A DNA stretch of 64,000 nucleotides from assembly GCA_028688145.1 (NCBI GenBank), contig JAQTYU010000013.1, positions 39,841 to 103,840 of the forward strand, in the 5' to 3' direction. The translations under genes were made by a program, and so were the position numbers. The notes beneath the pieces were generated by a model. The model saw only the letters and a program-made list of their open reading frames with translations. It was not told the DNA's origin and did no database searches. Every line of letters starts with the position of its first letter. Within the stretch, counting starts at the first letter, position 1. Of the stretch, positions 1 through 8,807 are shown one piece after another. The stretch comes from Thiotrichaceae bacterium (GTDB lineage: Bacteria; Pseudomonadota; Gammaproteobacteria; Beggiatoales; Beggiatoaceae).

Positions 1-44
1 GCAACTTTCGTGTGTAAATCTTCTAAAAGTTCAGCACTGAGCAT
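1..44 (-). CDS. possible first codons of the next chemosensory gene (partial)
   Basis: An ATG at 44 on the minus strand opens a frame reading MLSAELLEDLHTKV that runs off the left edge. A stop codon lies in frame just upstream, so the ATG is the first available start; a weak GTGGA precedes it. In pil-chp clusters the gene after pilJ (or pilK) is the CheA-like histidine kinase chpA/pilL. Position makes that the best guess, but only 14 residues are visible and the product cannot be recognised from them. Confidence 0.35.
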   Translation of the reverse strand, partial: MLSAELLEDLHTKV

Positions 45-74
45 TTTGACTATCCACGCAGGTGAAGGGGACTA

Positions 75-103
75 TCCTACGCACCCGAAGAAAGTGCGTA
101 GGA
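75..103. other. 10-bp inverted repeat between pilJ-like gene and next gene
   Basis: Arms 75-84 and 94-103 (TCCTACGCAC / GTGCGTAGGA) are perfectly complementary around a 9-nt loop. The hairpin lies just after the stop of the chemoreceptor gene and before the possible next start at 44. No clear T-run follows on the minus strand, so it may be a processing or attenuation hairpin rather than a full terminator. Confidence 0.5.
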
Positions 104-113
104 CGTATAAAAA

Positions 114-2657
114 TTAAGCGGTTGGCAACTTGAACACACGAATCGATTCAATCAACTGCTTGGAGTAATCCACCAAGCGGTCGGTTTGCACGGTTTGTTC
201 TTCAAGTTGTTTTGCAGTTTCATGGGTACTCATTTGAATGGTTTGTGCTCGTTCACGCAATTCGTTAGAAATCGTTGCCTGTTGACGAGAAGCCATTGCA
301 ATTTGTTCAACCACTTGCACCAAGTTTGCGGTGGTATTTTGAGTTTCCTTCATCTGCTCACCGGCGCGTTCTGCGAGGCGAGACCCTTCAACCACCTGAC
401 TAATGGTTTTATCCATCGTCGCAATCGTGTCGTTGGTTTCCACCTGAATGTTTTTCACCAACGCCGAGATTTGAGAGGTTGCATTCCGAGAACTTTCTGC
501 GAGCCGTTGCACTTCGTCTGCCACCACTGAGAACCCGCGCCCTGCTTCCCCTGCGGCTGCTGCTTGCATCGATGCGTTCAATGCGAGCACGTGGGTACGT
601 TCTGCGATGTTATTAATGATGTCAACGATAGAGCTAATTTCTTGAGACCGTTCACCGAGCCGCTTAATCCGCTTTTCTGTTTCGTGAATGGTTTCCCGAA
701 TTTCGCCCATCCCGTCCACTGTGCTGGTTACTGTACCCAATGCTGTTTGGGTAGAGCGCATTGCCTGTGCCGCGATTTCGTTACAAGATTGTGCCACTTC
801 TGCAATCTTATTCATTGCTTCCGCAGCCGCAGAGAGTTCCGCCATTGTGGTATCCACCACGTCGCGTTCTGCTTCTGCCATCTTAGAAACGTTGTCACCT
901 TGGACTTTAACTTGTAAAGAAGCCGATTCCACGTCGTCTGAAATTCGACGCACGTCTAACAACACCTTAGAAGTTTCTGTCGCCATCTGGTTAATTGCGT
1001 CAGCGAGCGGGCCGGTCACGTCTTCGGTCACAGGCACTTGAACGGTCAAATCCCGTTGTGATAATTGGAAGGACGCTTTCAACAATTCAATAATTGAGTT
1101 GTTGAGCATTTCGTTTTCTTTTTCCGCTTTCGCCAAGGCAGAAAGCCGCGCATCCAGTAAGCTGTTAAACGCATTCGACAGTGTTTCTAATTCGTCGCCG
1201 GTCTTAACGTCTGCACGAGCGGTGAAGTCGCCGCCTGCCACCTTGCTCACAATGGCTTCTAAGTGGTTAATTGGTGATGCAATTCTTCCGAAGAACAAGA
1301 ACCCTAATAATCCCCCCCCGAACAACACACCGAGCGCGATGGGCACTGACCCTTTGGTAATTTCTGAGGTCAACTGATTCAAACGTTCCAAAGATTCTGC
1401 TTCTTGTAAGTTTGAGAAGATGGCCCATGCAAGCCCTGGCACATTAATTGGTGCGTACGCCGAAAGCACGAATTCACCCCGATAATCTTCAAACAAGTCG
1501 AAGCCTGTCACCCCAGAGAACGCGGCGCGTGTCCCTGGATTATCCACTTTTTGCAGACCTACGCTGGTGTCTTTCAATTCGATGTTAGAAATCACATCAG
1601 TAGGCAAGCCTGCTTTTTCTACCGCAGCTAAATAACCTTCTTTATCTTCCACCAACATCCGACTGTCGTTCCGCATCGTGCCATCTGCTGCCACAATGTA
1701 GTTTTCGCCCGTGCGCCCTGATTCGTCAACCCGCCATGAACGGTCATAAGTCATGATGTCGTTAATGCTGTCAATCGGGAGCTGGAAAATCAGCACCCCA
1801 ATGCGCTGATTGCCGTTAAATATGGGTGCACCTACGAAAGCCACCTGACTATCATAAGAAGGGAGGTAAGGGGCAAAGTCAATCAGCGTGATTTGATTGT
1901 GATTGAGCGTATTCGCGCGTTCAAAAACATGTCCTAATCCCGTCTTGGCAAATGCGCCATCAATCAAGGATGTCCCAAAGTCCACCTGTTTTGCCACAGA
2001 GTAAACAATGCGTCCCGTGTCAGCATCGACTAAGACGATGTCTTCAAGGCTATAACGCCGTGAGAAGTCACTGGTGTAAGGATGGAAACCCCGGTGAATT
2101 TTGGTGTAACTAGAGCCATCTTTTGCGGCAAAAAACTCTTCTTTAGTCCCCAGCGGATTCGGATTGGCGGCAATGTAATGATATTGTAAGGCTAGCGCAT
2201 TTTCATCAAGCTGCCCTAAAATCGAGTTCATATCTACGGTCGCGTTCACATTTAACGTGCCGTATTCTTCCAAAAAGTCGGTATTGTAATATTTGTTTAA
2301 GGCTTCACGATATTTATCAAAAGGTAAGCTTTGCGTGGCTGAAGGAGGTCCTTCTTCTCCCCCTGAACTGCCTGCTTCATATTGAAACTTGGGAAATGCT
2401 TCTTTAAAACCTTGCATGGCTTCAATCGTCATTTTTGACTCAGCAAAGGTCTGAATCTGATTGATAACCAAGGTAAAATAACCTTCGATTTGTGATTTTT
2501 TACTGTCGCGAATAGAGGTAATATGGCTTTGCGCACTTTCTGTCAGTGCCTGTTGCCCCAAAGTCCCTGCAATTCGGCTCGTGAAGAATGCAGTAATGAG
2601 CACGGGAATCACGGCGAGGAATGCCGATCCCAGAAACATTTTCTGCTTTAGTTTCAT
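114..2657 (-). CDS. pilJ: methyl-accepting chemotaxis protein, PilJ type
   Basis: 847-residue membrane chemoreceptor that should control a CheA-type kinase for type IV pilus behaviour. An N-terminal membrane segment (about residues 8-29) is followed by a large periplasmic sensor region (about 30-430, dCache-like), a second membrane segment (about 435-460, Gly/Leu/Phe-rich), a HAMP region and a cytoplasmic signalling domain. The signalling tip near residues 680-700 reads THVLALNASMQAA, a PilJ-type variant of the usual MCP tip. A GGAGA site precedes the ATG. It follows the CheW/PilI gene by 55 bp on the same strand, as in pilI-pilJ. PilJ of Pseudomonas is shorter, so the sensor region here is enlarged. 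Family call firm, subtype likely. Confidence 0.88.
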   Translation of the reverse strand: MKLKQKMFLGSAFLAVIPVLITAFFTSRIAGTLGQQALTESAQSHITSIRDSKKSQIEGYFTLVINQIQTFAESKMTIEAMQGFKEAFPKFQYEAGSSGGEEGPPSATQSLPFDKYREALNKYYNTDFLEEYGTLNVNATVDMNSILGQLDENALALQYHYIAANPNPLGTKEEFFAAKDGSSYTKIHRGFHPYTSDFSRRYSLEDIVLVDADTGRIVYSVAKQVDFGTSLIDGAFAKTGLGHVFERANTLNHNQITLIDFAPYLPSYDSQVAFVGAPIFNGNQRIGVLIFQLPIDSINDIMTYDRSWRVDESGRTGENYIVAADGTMRNDSRMLVEDKEGYLAAVEKAGLPTDVISNIELKDTSVGLQKVDNPGTRAAFSGVTGFDLFEDYRGEFVLSAYAPINVPGLAWAIFSNLQEAESLERLNQLTSEITKGSVPIALGVLFGGGLLGFLFFGRIASPINHLEAIVSKVAGGDFTARADVKTGDELETLSNAFNSLLDARLSALAKAEKENEMLNNSIIELLKASFQLSQRDLTVQVPVTEDVTGPLADAINQMATETSKVLLDVRRISDDVESASLQVKVQGDNVSKMAEAERDVVDTTMAELSAAAEAMNKIAEVAQSCNEIAAQAMRSTQTALGTVTSTVDGMGEIRETIHETEKRIKRLGERSQEISSIVDIINNIAERTHVLALNASMQAAAAGEAGRGFSVVADEVQRLAESSRNATSQISALVKNIQVETNDTIATMDKTISQVVEGSRLAERAGEQMKETQNTTANLVQVVEQIAMASRQQATISNELRERAQTIQMSTHETAKQLEEQTVQTDRLVDYSKQLIESIRVFKLPTA

Positions 2658-2712
2658 CTTATTGGTCTCCGTTAAAGTGCGATATTCCTCGCGGGCACGC
2701 GCTCATGCTCAA

Positions 2713-3252
2713 TTAGGTCGCAATGCGGTTTGCTAAAGATTCAAAAAATCCAAAATGATCAAAGTTAAACCAGACCTCACCATTTTTTTCATAGCCTACC
2801 GTTGCATAAGGCTGAAGCGCATCAGGCAAAGGCGGCAGGGATTCTAGTTTATCTGCGGTTGTCAGGGTAATATGAATTGGCAAATCGTCAATCATGATTG
2901 CCCCCGCAGTTTCCCCTTGTCCTAAAATCAGTAACATGGGTTTAGATTTTCGATCGGTTTCCCTTGCCAAACCCAGTAAGAGATTCAGATCAAAGACGGG
3001 TACTAAGTTGCCACGTAGGTTGATAATTCCCAACAACCATTGGGCGGTATTGGGAATGGGACAAATTGACAACACTTCAGTCAACTCGCTGGTTTCATGT
3101 TGGGCAATAAGTAAACCAATATTACCCACATGAAAACCCAGACGACGGGTACTTTCTGCTTGGAGTAAAGCTTTGTAGGCAGCTTCGTCCATCTGTTGTC
3201 GAAACAGAGGACGGTTTAATGCCTCGCTAGGGGTCAGCCAAGGAAGTTTCAT
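2713..3252 (-). CDS. pilI: CheW-like coupling protein, PilI type
   Basis: 179-residue cytoplasmic protein with a CheW domain over about residues 38-170; the stretch WLLGIINLRGNLVPVFDLN is the family hallmark. It would link the neighbouring receptor (114-2657) to a CheA-like kinase. It lies 6 bp after the lipoprotein gene and 55 bp before the receptor gene, so the three are probably cotranscribed. Size and position match PilI of the Pil-Chp system rather than a flagellar CheW. Confidence 0.85.
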   Translation of the reverse strand: MKLPWLTPSEALNRPLFRQQMDEAAYKALLQAESTRRLGFHVGNIGLLIAQHETSELTEVLSICPIPNTAQWLLGIINLRGNLVPVFDLNLLLGLARETDRKSKPMLLILGQGETAGAIMIDDLPIHITLTTADKLESLPPLPDALQPYATVGYEKNGEVWFNFDHFGFFESLANRIAT

Positions 3253-3258
3253 AATCCG

Positions 3259-4464
3259 TTATTGCGCTTCAATATCCAAAGGAGGGGCTACGAAGTTTTG
3301 TAGCGGTTGGGCGTTGTAGTGCAGCAAGGCGGGAGTCCGTCCGGGATATGAAACCCAACCTGTAAATGCTTCACTGCCTGTGAGATTATGACGTTCAATA
3401 AAGTAACGGATGTAACGCATACTCTTACGCATCGCACGATCTCGAATGGCAGATAAGGCTTTAGTCGGGGTGTCATTGAGCACCGTCATGGCTAATTGAC
3501 GGTCATAATCTTCCCGTGAAAGATTCGCAAGCCCTGCCATTTTATCCAAGGTAGGTCCGCGTCTATTCCCTTGTAAGCGTTCCATCACTGAGAACCATGT
3601 GGCTAATAAAGCTTTAGCGAAACCAGGATGGTCTTGTAAAGTTTCACGACGTACCACAATTAAGTCACTAATTTCCTTTGGGATTTCACGACTATCAAAT
3701 AAAACCTTGGCTTTTTGTTCACGTACTAATTTATCAACGTTAGGATTGCCTGCGGCAACGCCATACACTTGACCATTCCCAAAAGCACTGGGAATATCTG
3801 CTTCAGTTACCGCTGCAACATTGACTTCATCAAAACCAATTTGATTACGCATTAAATAACGGTCGAGCAAATAATGACGGGAGGAGAATTGTACGGCTGC
3901 TAATGATTTTCCATGAATATCACTGCTGGCATCGGCGGGTAATAACAAGGCATCGCTACCATTGCTGTAACCAGTAATCAAAATTACGTCACTTTCAATA
4001 TCGTGTTTTACCAACTGCGCAATCGCATCGATATTGGTCACTGCAACTGCATCGACTTCCCCATCGAGATATTTTTTAATGGTATCTTGATAACTATCGG
4101 TGACAAACTTAATGTCAACTTTGTATTCTTGAGCAAATTGTTGATAGGTACCTTCCTCATTTGCCAAAAACCAAGGCATCCATTGTGCGTAACTGCCACC
4201 CACTGCAAAACTTACTTGAGCGATTTCACCAGCGGTAGCTTTATTAGGTTTATCAGCTTTATTATCGCCCTTATCCGCTTTGTCTCCTTTTTTTCCTGCC
4301 TTATCAACTTTATGTGTTTCAGACGTATCAGCGGCGGCTGATGTTGTCGTCGTTGATGAAGATTTCCACCAGTCAGCGAGATTATTAATATAATTACACG
4401 CGGTCAGAGAAAAAATCATACATAACGTGATGAAAACACGCGAGACTGCAGTGCTAATTGACAT
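3259..4464 (-). CDS. substrate-binding lipoprotein (NMT1/SsuA-like) inside the pil-chp cluster
   Basis: 401 residues. The N-terminal signal ends in a lipobox (LTAC, about residues 20-23), so the product should be a membrane-anchored periplasmic lipoprotein. A low-complexity Lys/Asp/Gly linker (about 50-80) follows, then a domain like the periplasmic binding proteins of nitrate/taurine/thiamine-precursor ABC transporters (SYAQWMPWFLANEEG near 92-106; VDAVAVTNIDA near 137-147). No permease or ATPase gene is adjacent. It sits between pilH and the CheW gene, 6 bp from the latter, which suggests it presents a ligand to the chemoreceptor rather than to a transporter; that role is inference. Confidence 0.78.
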   Translation of the reverse strand: MSISTAVSRVFITLCMIFSLTACNYINNLADWWKSSSTTTTSAAADTSETHKVDKAGKKGDKADKGDNKADKPNKATAGEIAQVSFAVGGSYAQWMPWFLANEEGTYQQFAQEYKVDIKFVTDSYQDTIKKYLDGEVDAVAVTNIDAIAQLVKHDIESDVILITGYSNGSDALLLPADASSDIHGKSLAAVQFSSRHYLLDRYLMRNQIGFDEVNVAAVTEADIPSAFGNGQVYGVAAGNPNVDKLVREQKAKVLFDSREIPKEISDLIVVRRETLQDHPGFAKALLATWFSVMERLQGNRRGPTLDKMAGLANLSREDYDRQLAMTVLNDTPTKALSAIRDRAMRKSMRYIRYFIERHNLTGSEAFTGWVSYPGRTPALLHYNAQPLQNFVAPPLDIEAQ

Positions 4465-4841
4465 GTCAACCTTTCCCCATTTGCAGTGAATCTACTGATT
4501 TCTAAATAGGCTAAGCCGTTAATAGAAAATCAGTTTGCGAATCCAGTCTTATCATTAAAATTTAAGTTATGTTGTGGCTTCATTAAGCAGCTTGCACACC
4601 AATGCCACGCTGAGTAGGATAAGAATAATAAAAAATTTAACAAATAACAAGTTACAGTAATCTCTTAATATCTCACCTTAACTATTAATCTAGCTATGTT
4701 TTGACCAAAGCTTGATGGCTCATCCTCCTCTAATTGCCTCAGGCTAAATAATTTATCGTGGGAAATACACTGGAAAAAGGGGCGGCAAGCTTCATGCCAA
4801 AAGAAGAGAAACAGGCATAGCGATGCTATGCCTGTTAAATG
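4465..4841. other. intergenic region, 377 bp
   Basis: AT-rich gap between the pilH-like gene and the lipoprotein gene. Apart from the hairpin at 4810-4836 no gene or RNA was recognised. It should hold the promoter for the lipoprotein-CheW-receptor unit on the minus strand. Confidence 0.5.
4810..4836 (-). terminator. hairpin after pilH-like gene
   Basis: A perfect 12-bp stem (4810-4821 with 4825-4836, AACAGGCATAGC) closes a 3-nt loop a few bases after the pilH stop. On the minus strand it is followed by a T-rich stretch (TTTCTCTTCTTTT), which fits an intrinsic terminator separating pilH from the lipoprotein gene. Confidence 0.7.
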
Positions 4842-5213
4842 TTATTTTTTGAAGCTATTGATTTGCTCAATGATTTGGTCGGGTGTATAAGGTTTTTGTA
4901 CTAATGCCTTACCCCCTTGCATTTCAGCCCACATACGGTCGGCTTTTTGTCCCTTGCTAGTGACAAACACGATAGGAATATTTTTCGTGGCTTCATTATG
5001 GGTAATTTCACGACAGGCTTGATAACCATCCATTTGGTTCATCACCACGTCCATGAAAATCAAATCTGGTTTTTCAGAGGCAGCTTTCTCAATGGCTTCT
5101 TGTCCAGAAGCTGCTGCAATCACTTCATACCCCGCATCCTTGACGATATTTTGGATATTCATGCGATCCACTGTTGAATCGTCAACGACAAGAATTTTGT
5201 TAATAGTAGGCAT
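4842..5213 (-). CDS. pilH: single-domain response regulator, PilH type
   Basis: 123-residue CheY-like receiver. Acidic pair DD near residues 10-11, phospho-acceptor Asp in FMDVV near 54, Thr in FVTS and Lys in VQKPYTP near 107-109. The ATG at 5213 is preceded by GAGGAGA at 5-nt spacing and is preferred over a GTG one codon upstream. Gene order pilG-pilH-(lipoprotein)-pilI-pilJ supports the PilH assignment. It would receive phosphate from the CheA-like kinase and influence pilus retraction. Confidence 0.85.
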   Translation of the reverse strand: MPTINKILVVDDSTVDRMNIQNIVKDAGYEVIAAASGQEAIEKAASEKPDLIFMDVVMNQMDGYQACREITHNEATKNIPIVFVTSKGQKADRMWAEMQGGKALVQKPYTPDQIIEQINSFKK

Positions 5214-5358
5214 CACGTTCTCCTCGTCTTTTTGTTGAAATTTGTACGTATCCCTGAAGTTATCATACCACTTTTACAAAGCTAACAGGGCATCACTTTT
5301 TACTTAAACCATACGTGAGATGTCTTTCAAAGACAGGCTCATCATCTTCCAAGTGCAA

Positions 5359-6183
5359 TTAAGCTTTTTGGTTAAAATTGGGTAAAAATTGCTTAATCAC
5401 TTCCTTGAGTTTTTCTTGTTCCACAGGCTTGGTCAAATAAACACTTGCTCCAGCCATCGTTCCTCTAAGTTTGTCAAAACGTGAACCTTTCCCCGTCAAC
5501 ATTACCACGGGCGTATTTTTAGACATTTTCTCAGATTTAATCACTTTACAGACTTTGTAGCCATCAATCCCCGGCAACATCAAATCTAAGAAAATGATGT
5601 CATAGACCGTCTTTTTGATAAATTCGAGGGCTTCTTCACCTGTTTCTGCAAAATCCATGTCCATGCCATATAAACCCAATTGGATTTCCATAGACTTACG
5701 CACAGGCAAACTGTCATCCACCACCAAAGCTTTAACCCCGCTGCGGGTTGCATCGCGTGCGCCACGGGCGGCATCGAGTAAAGCAGCATGGGCGGCTTCA
5801 TCTAAAATTTCCTCGCCCCCCACCACCAATTCAGGCACATATTTATGGACTTCAATGGTGACTTTATCGAGAGTTTCTAAAACCCGTTTCAAGGTCAAAG
5901 GACGACGTAACATCACATCCGTTGCAGGTTCAGTGCCCGTGGCGGGTGCTTTGGTCACTTTCACTGTGGGAATTTGGCTGTGGTGCACGCTGAAACTACG
6001 CCATTCGTCCATTGCCCGAGGATCATCCATGTCAACAAGGACAATCTCGGCTTGAGCACGCTCGGTGGCTGCAACCATATGATACTGACGACTACGGGTT
6101 GCTGCCAGTTTAAAAATACTTCCCAGCGTATTTTGTTCATTCGGGGCTAAACCGAATACCCCCACTTTAAAAACTTTATCCAT
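5359..6183 (-). CDS. pilG: response regulator with N-terminal extra domain, PilG-like
   Basis: 274 residues, about twice the usual PilG. The C-terminal half (about 150-270) is a receiver with VVDDS, phospho-acceptor Asp near 199 in FLDLMLPGIDG, VVMLTG and LTKPV. The N-terminal part (about 1-120) has an alternating hydrophobic pattern (VGVFGLAP, IVLVDMDDP) like a degenerate receiver, with LRRPLTLKR where a receiver has its Lys-Pro turn. It lies 142 bp upstream of pilH, in the pilG position. The REC call is firm; the pseudo-receiver reading of the N-terminus is inference. Confidence 0.8.
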   Translation of the reverse strand: MDKVFKVGVFGLAPNEQNTLGSIFKLAATRSRQYHMVAATERAQAEIVLVDMDDPRAMDEWRSFSVHHSQIPTVKVTKAPATGTEPATDVMLRRPLTLKRVLETLDKVTIEVHKYVPELVVGGEEILDEAAHAALLDAARGARDATRSGVKALVVDDSLPVRKSMEIQLGLYGMDMDFAETGEEALEFIKKTVYDIIFLDLMLPGIDGYKVCKVIKSEKMSKNTPVVMLTGKGSRFDKLRGTMAGASVYLTKPVEQEKLKEVIKQFLPNFNQKA

Positions 6184-6283
6184 CGCTACAGTTTCCTGTG
6201 TTGCCTATTTTCGGTTATGGGCGGGAAGATTCCCATATTTTACTAGCCATTATTCGCTTTGCTATGCCAGTAAATACTGGTGT

Positions 6284-7060
6284 TTACATCATACAACAGC
6301 ACAGTTCAAAATTCACATCTTGTTCTGTTTGCAAAGGGCGTTCCCGCATATCCGCTTGTTCAAAAAAACGTATGCTGAAGCGTTGTTTCCCGCCACTGAT
6401 TTCAGGATAGCAGGCGTGTTCCAACGGCAGACGAATCCGAATGAGTTGATAATCAATATTCATATCTAATTTTGATTGAAAAAAGCCCTTGCTCGCAATT
6501 TCTTGCGAACTTTGGAGATTATTACGAATCATATATAAATTTAAATCAATTGCCTCTCGAATAATTTCCAAAGGCATTAACCACGTATTCAAATCATCAA
6601 GGCGTTGTTTAGGATTGCGCTGTAACCAATGATAAAAATTGGGTACATCAAAACGGCACATTCCCCCCGCAATCGTGCTGCGTTGTCGCAATAAATTGAG
6701 CAAGGAATGCTGGGTGATGAGGCTGTCATCTCCAAACTGTCCTTCCACCGTGCTCAGTTTTGCCAGTGCGGTACGGACATCACCTAATAATTCGACTACG
6801 CGATCGGTGTCCACATTAGGCGTATTTTGCCAACGCTCTAAAGTGTGTGCATGATGTTCTAAATCTCGGGCTAAATCCAGCTTGAGATCATTGCGTCCTA
6901 GCAGCTCTAATACTTCCAGCAAGGAACTCACCACATGCCGACTATCCCACGCAGAAGGAGCTTTCAGACTATAGTTCATGCCAGCAAACAAGTGTTCAAT
7001 CCGCAATAAATTTTTAATGCGCTCGTTTAAAGGCTGTTCGTAAGTGATCTTTTTCTTCAC
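6284..7060 (-). CDS. zapD: cell division protein ZapD
   Basis: 258-residue cytoplasmic protein that in characterised relatives crosslinks FtsZ filaments at the division ring. The N-terminus ITYEQPLNERIKNLLRIEHLF and internal FHYW-type features (FYHWLQRNP, LPLEHACYPEISGGKQRF) are typical of the ZapD/YacF family. A GTG at 7060 with AGGA eight bases upstream gives the family-like N-terminus MKKKITYEQP; an upstream in-frame GTG at 7078 is less likely. It sits next to coaE and pilDCB, the usual neighbourhood of zapD in gammaproteobacteria. Confidence 0.9.
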   Translation of the reverse strand: MKKKITYEQPLNERIKNLLRIEHLFAGMNYSLKAPSAWDSRHVVSSLLEVLELLGRNDLKLDLARDLEHHAHTLERWQNTPNVDTDRVVELLGDVRTALAKLSTVEGQFGDDSLITQHSLLNLLRQRSTIAGGMCRFDVPNFYHWLQRNPKQRLDDLNTWLMPLEIIREAIDLNLYMIRNNLQSSQEIASKGFFQSKLDMNIDYQLIRIRLPLEHACYPEISGGKQRFSIRFFEQADMRERPLQTEQDVNFELCCCMM

Positions 7061-7106
7061 AAAAGCTATCCTGCACACACAGGGATGACCTGTTGTTTAA
7101 CCGATG

Positions 7107-7152
7107 TTTGTTTCAATCCATACTTGACCTTATCCGCCAAGTGACTTTGCTA
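7107..7152. repeat. 46-bp sequence shared with 47561-47608, upstream of zapD
   Basis: On the plus strand the block starts TTTGTTTCAATCCA and ends CCAAGTGACTTTGCTAAC. A near-identical block (a few substitutions and one indel) lies at 47561-47608. Both are in the leader of a minus-strand gene, about 47 bp before zapD and 18 bp before the cytochrome c gene. It may be a dispersed repeat, a shared regulatory leader or a decayed CRISPR-type repeat. Confidence 0.65.
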
Positions 7153-7171
7153 ACGCATTGTATTACATTCT

Positions 7172-7789
7172 CTATAGCTTAGCGATATGAGCCGCACTTG
7201 CCCACGCAAGGTAGTCACGGTGCAAGGCTTTCACTTGGCGTATACTGTAGTCAATATCTTTACTATTATCAATCACTTCATTTGCAATACTTAAACGTTG
7301 TTCGCGGCTTGCCTGTGCGTTCAATATTTGATCAATTTCCAAATCATTAAAACCATTACGGGCGGCAAGGCGTTGGCGTTGCAGTGCGACAGGGCAGTCC
7401 ACCACTAAAACGCGCTCAACTAAACGATATTGCTGGGTTTCAAACAGAAGGGGAATACTCAATAGACAGTACGGCGTTTTTAAACGCGCCACTTGTAACT
7501 GCATCGCTTGCCAAATCAGGGGATGTAAAATAGATTCTAGGCGGGCGCGTTGGCTGGCATCGGCAAAGATGAGTTTTCGCAAATAGGCACGATTTAAATG
7601 ACCATTTACTAAAACTTCTGTCCCAAATGCCTCGACAATTCCTTGCAAACCCAAAGCACCGGGTTCAACCAGTGCATGTGCCAATACATCTGCATCAATC
7701 ACAGGCACACTCAGCGCGGCAAACTCTTGGGAAATCAAAGTTTTTCCTGAAGCAATCCCACCTGTTAATCCCACCATTAAACAAGGCAT
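7172..7789 (-). CDS. coaE: dephospho-CoA kinase
   Basis: 205 residues; phosphorylates the 3'-hydroxyl of dephospho-CoA in the last step of coenzyme A synthesis. The P-loop GLTGGIASGKT (about residues 6-16), DADVLAHALVEPG, HPLIW and a VDCPVALQRQR motif are all family features. The ATG at 7789 is chosen because it gives the standard N-terminus MPCLMVGLTGG and starts five bases after the pilD stop; an upstream start would overlap pilD. The pilD-coaE-zapD order is standard for the class. Confidence 0.93.
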   Translation of the reverse strand: MPCLMVGLTGGIASGKTLISQEFAALSVPVIDADVLAHALVEPGALGLQGIVEAFGTEVLVNGHLNRAYLRKLIFADASQRARLESILHPLIWQAMQLQVARLKTPYCLLSIPLLFETQQYRLVERVLVVDCPVALQRQRLAARNGFNDLEIDQILNAQASREQRLSIANEVIDNSKDIDYSIRQVKALHRDYLAWASAAHIAKL

Positions 7790-7794
7790 TATGA

Positions 7795-8799
7795 TCAACT
7801 CATAGTTAAATAAGTTGATAGCCAACCAATAATTTCTTGGTAGGCACGCATAATTTGATTACTCCACAATAAATTAGCCCAACCCGCACAGGCTAAATAG
7901 GGTCCATAGGGAATGGGTGTATTTTTATCACGACCTTGTACAAGAAGCATAGCTGTTCCTAAAATTGCACCTACAAGGGAGGATAATAAAATAATCATGG
8001 GCAGTGCTTCCCAACCCATCCACGCGCCTAAAGCCGCTAACAGTTTGAAATCGCCATGACCCATGCCTTCTTTACCAAAGAGCCATTTAAATAGTAAAGC
8101 AACTGTCCATAAAGACAAATAACCAAAGATTGCCCCCAGCACGCTCAGTTGCAAACTGGTAAATAAGCCAAAATAATTACAAAAAATTCCTAACCACAGC
8201 AATAATAAAGTCATCTCATCGGGAAGCAGTTGATGATCAACATCAATTAAGCTCATCGCCAACAATAACCATGTGAATATTAAAGCTGCTAGTAAGGCTG
8301 CCCCATAGCCAAAATGTAGCGCAACAAAACCTGCTAACAATGCGCTGCCAATTTCAACTAAGGGATAACGTATAGAAATCGGCTGCTGACAAGCACGACA
8401 ACGTGCGCGTTGCCAGAGATAACTAATAACGGGAATATTTTCCAAGGCAGAAATCAAATGTCCACAGTGTGGACAACGTGAACGTGGCGTTACTAAATTA
8501 AAGACTTCCGCTTTTTTAGCTGCCAATAGTCCTTGAAGATAATTAATACAAATCGGTTCAGCAGGTGGAAATTTCTCGAGAGTATATTCCGCAAAATCGG
8601 CTTGCCAATCGCGCTTCATCATAATGGGATAACGATAAATAACCACATTTAAAAAGCTACCTATCAGTAAACCAAAAATACCAATCACAATGACTAAGGT
8701 TGTGGAGTCACTTAAAAAGTGACTCATGACTACATTTAAGGCATTGACGGCACTGATCAGTGCTATCACAATATTTACAAAATATTCGATAATTATCAT
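7795..8799 (-). CDS. pilD: prepilin peptidase / N-methyltransferase
   Basis: 334-residue polytopic inner-membrane aspartyl protease that cleaves and N-methylates type IV prepilins. GLLIGSFLNVVIYR is the N-terminal family signature. Two zinc-type Cys pairs (CPHCG near 109, CRAC near 133) mark the cytoplasmic domain. Catalytic Asp lie in SLIDVDHQLLPDE (near 185) and in GHGDFKLLAALGAW (near 247). The first 24 residues are hydrophobic and unusual; an internal ATG at 8727 gives a more standard start, but neither has a strong ribosome site. Eight bases follow the pilC stop. Confidence 0.93.
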   Translation of the reverse strand: MIIIEYFVNIVIALISAVNALNVVMSHFLSDSTTLVIVIGIFGLLIGSFLNVVIYRYPIMMKRDWQADFAEYTLEKFPPAEPICINYLQGLLAAKKAEVFNLVTPRSRCPHCGHLISALENIPVISYLWQRARCRACQQPISIRYPLVEIGSALLAGFVALHFGYGAALLAALIFTWLLLAMSLIDVDHQLLPDEMTLLLLWLGIFCNYFGLFTSLQLSVLGAIFGYLSLWTVALLFKWLFGKEGMGHGDFKLLAALGAWMGWEALPMIILLSSLVGAILGTAMLLVQGRDKNTPIPYGPYLACAGWANLLWSNQIMRAYQEIIGWLSTYLTMS

Positions 8800-8807
8800 T
8801 GTCGTGC

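Noticed and set aside
7107..7152. CRISPR array
   Set aside because: The block ends in GTGGATTGAAAC like some CRISPR repeats, but it occurs once here and once at 47561, without repeat-spacer periodicity or cas genes.
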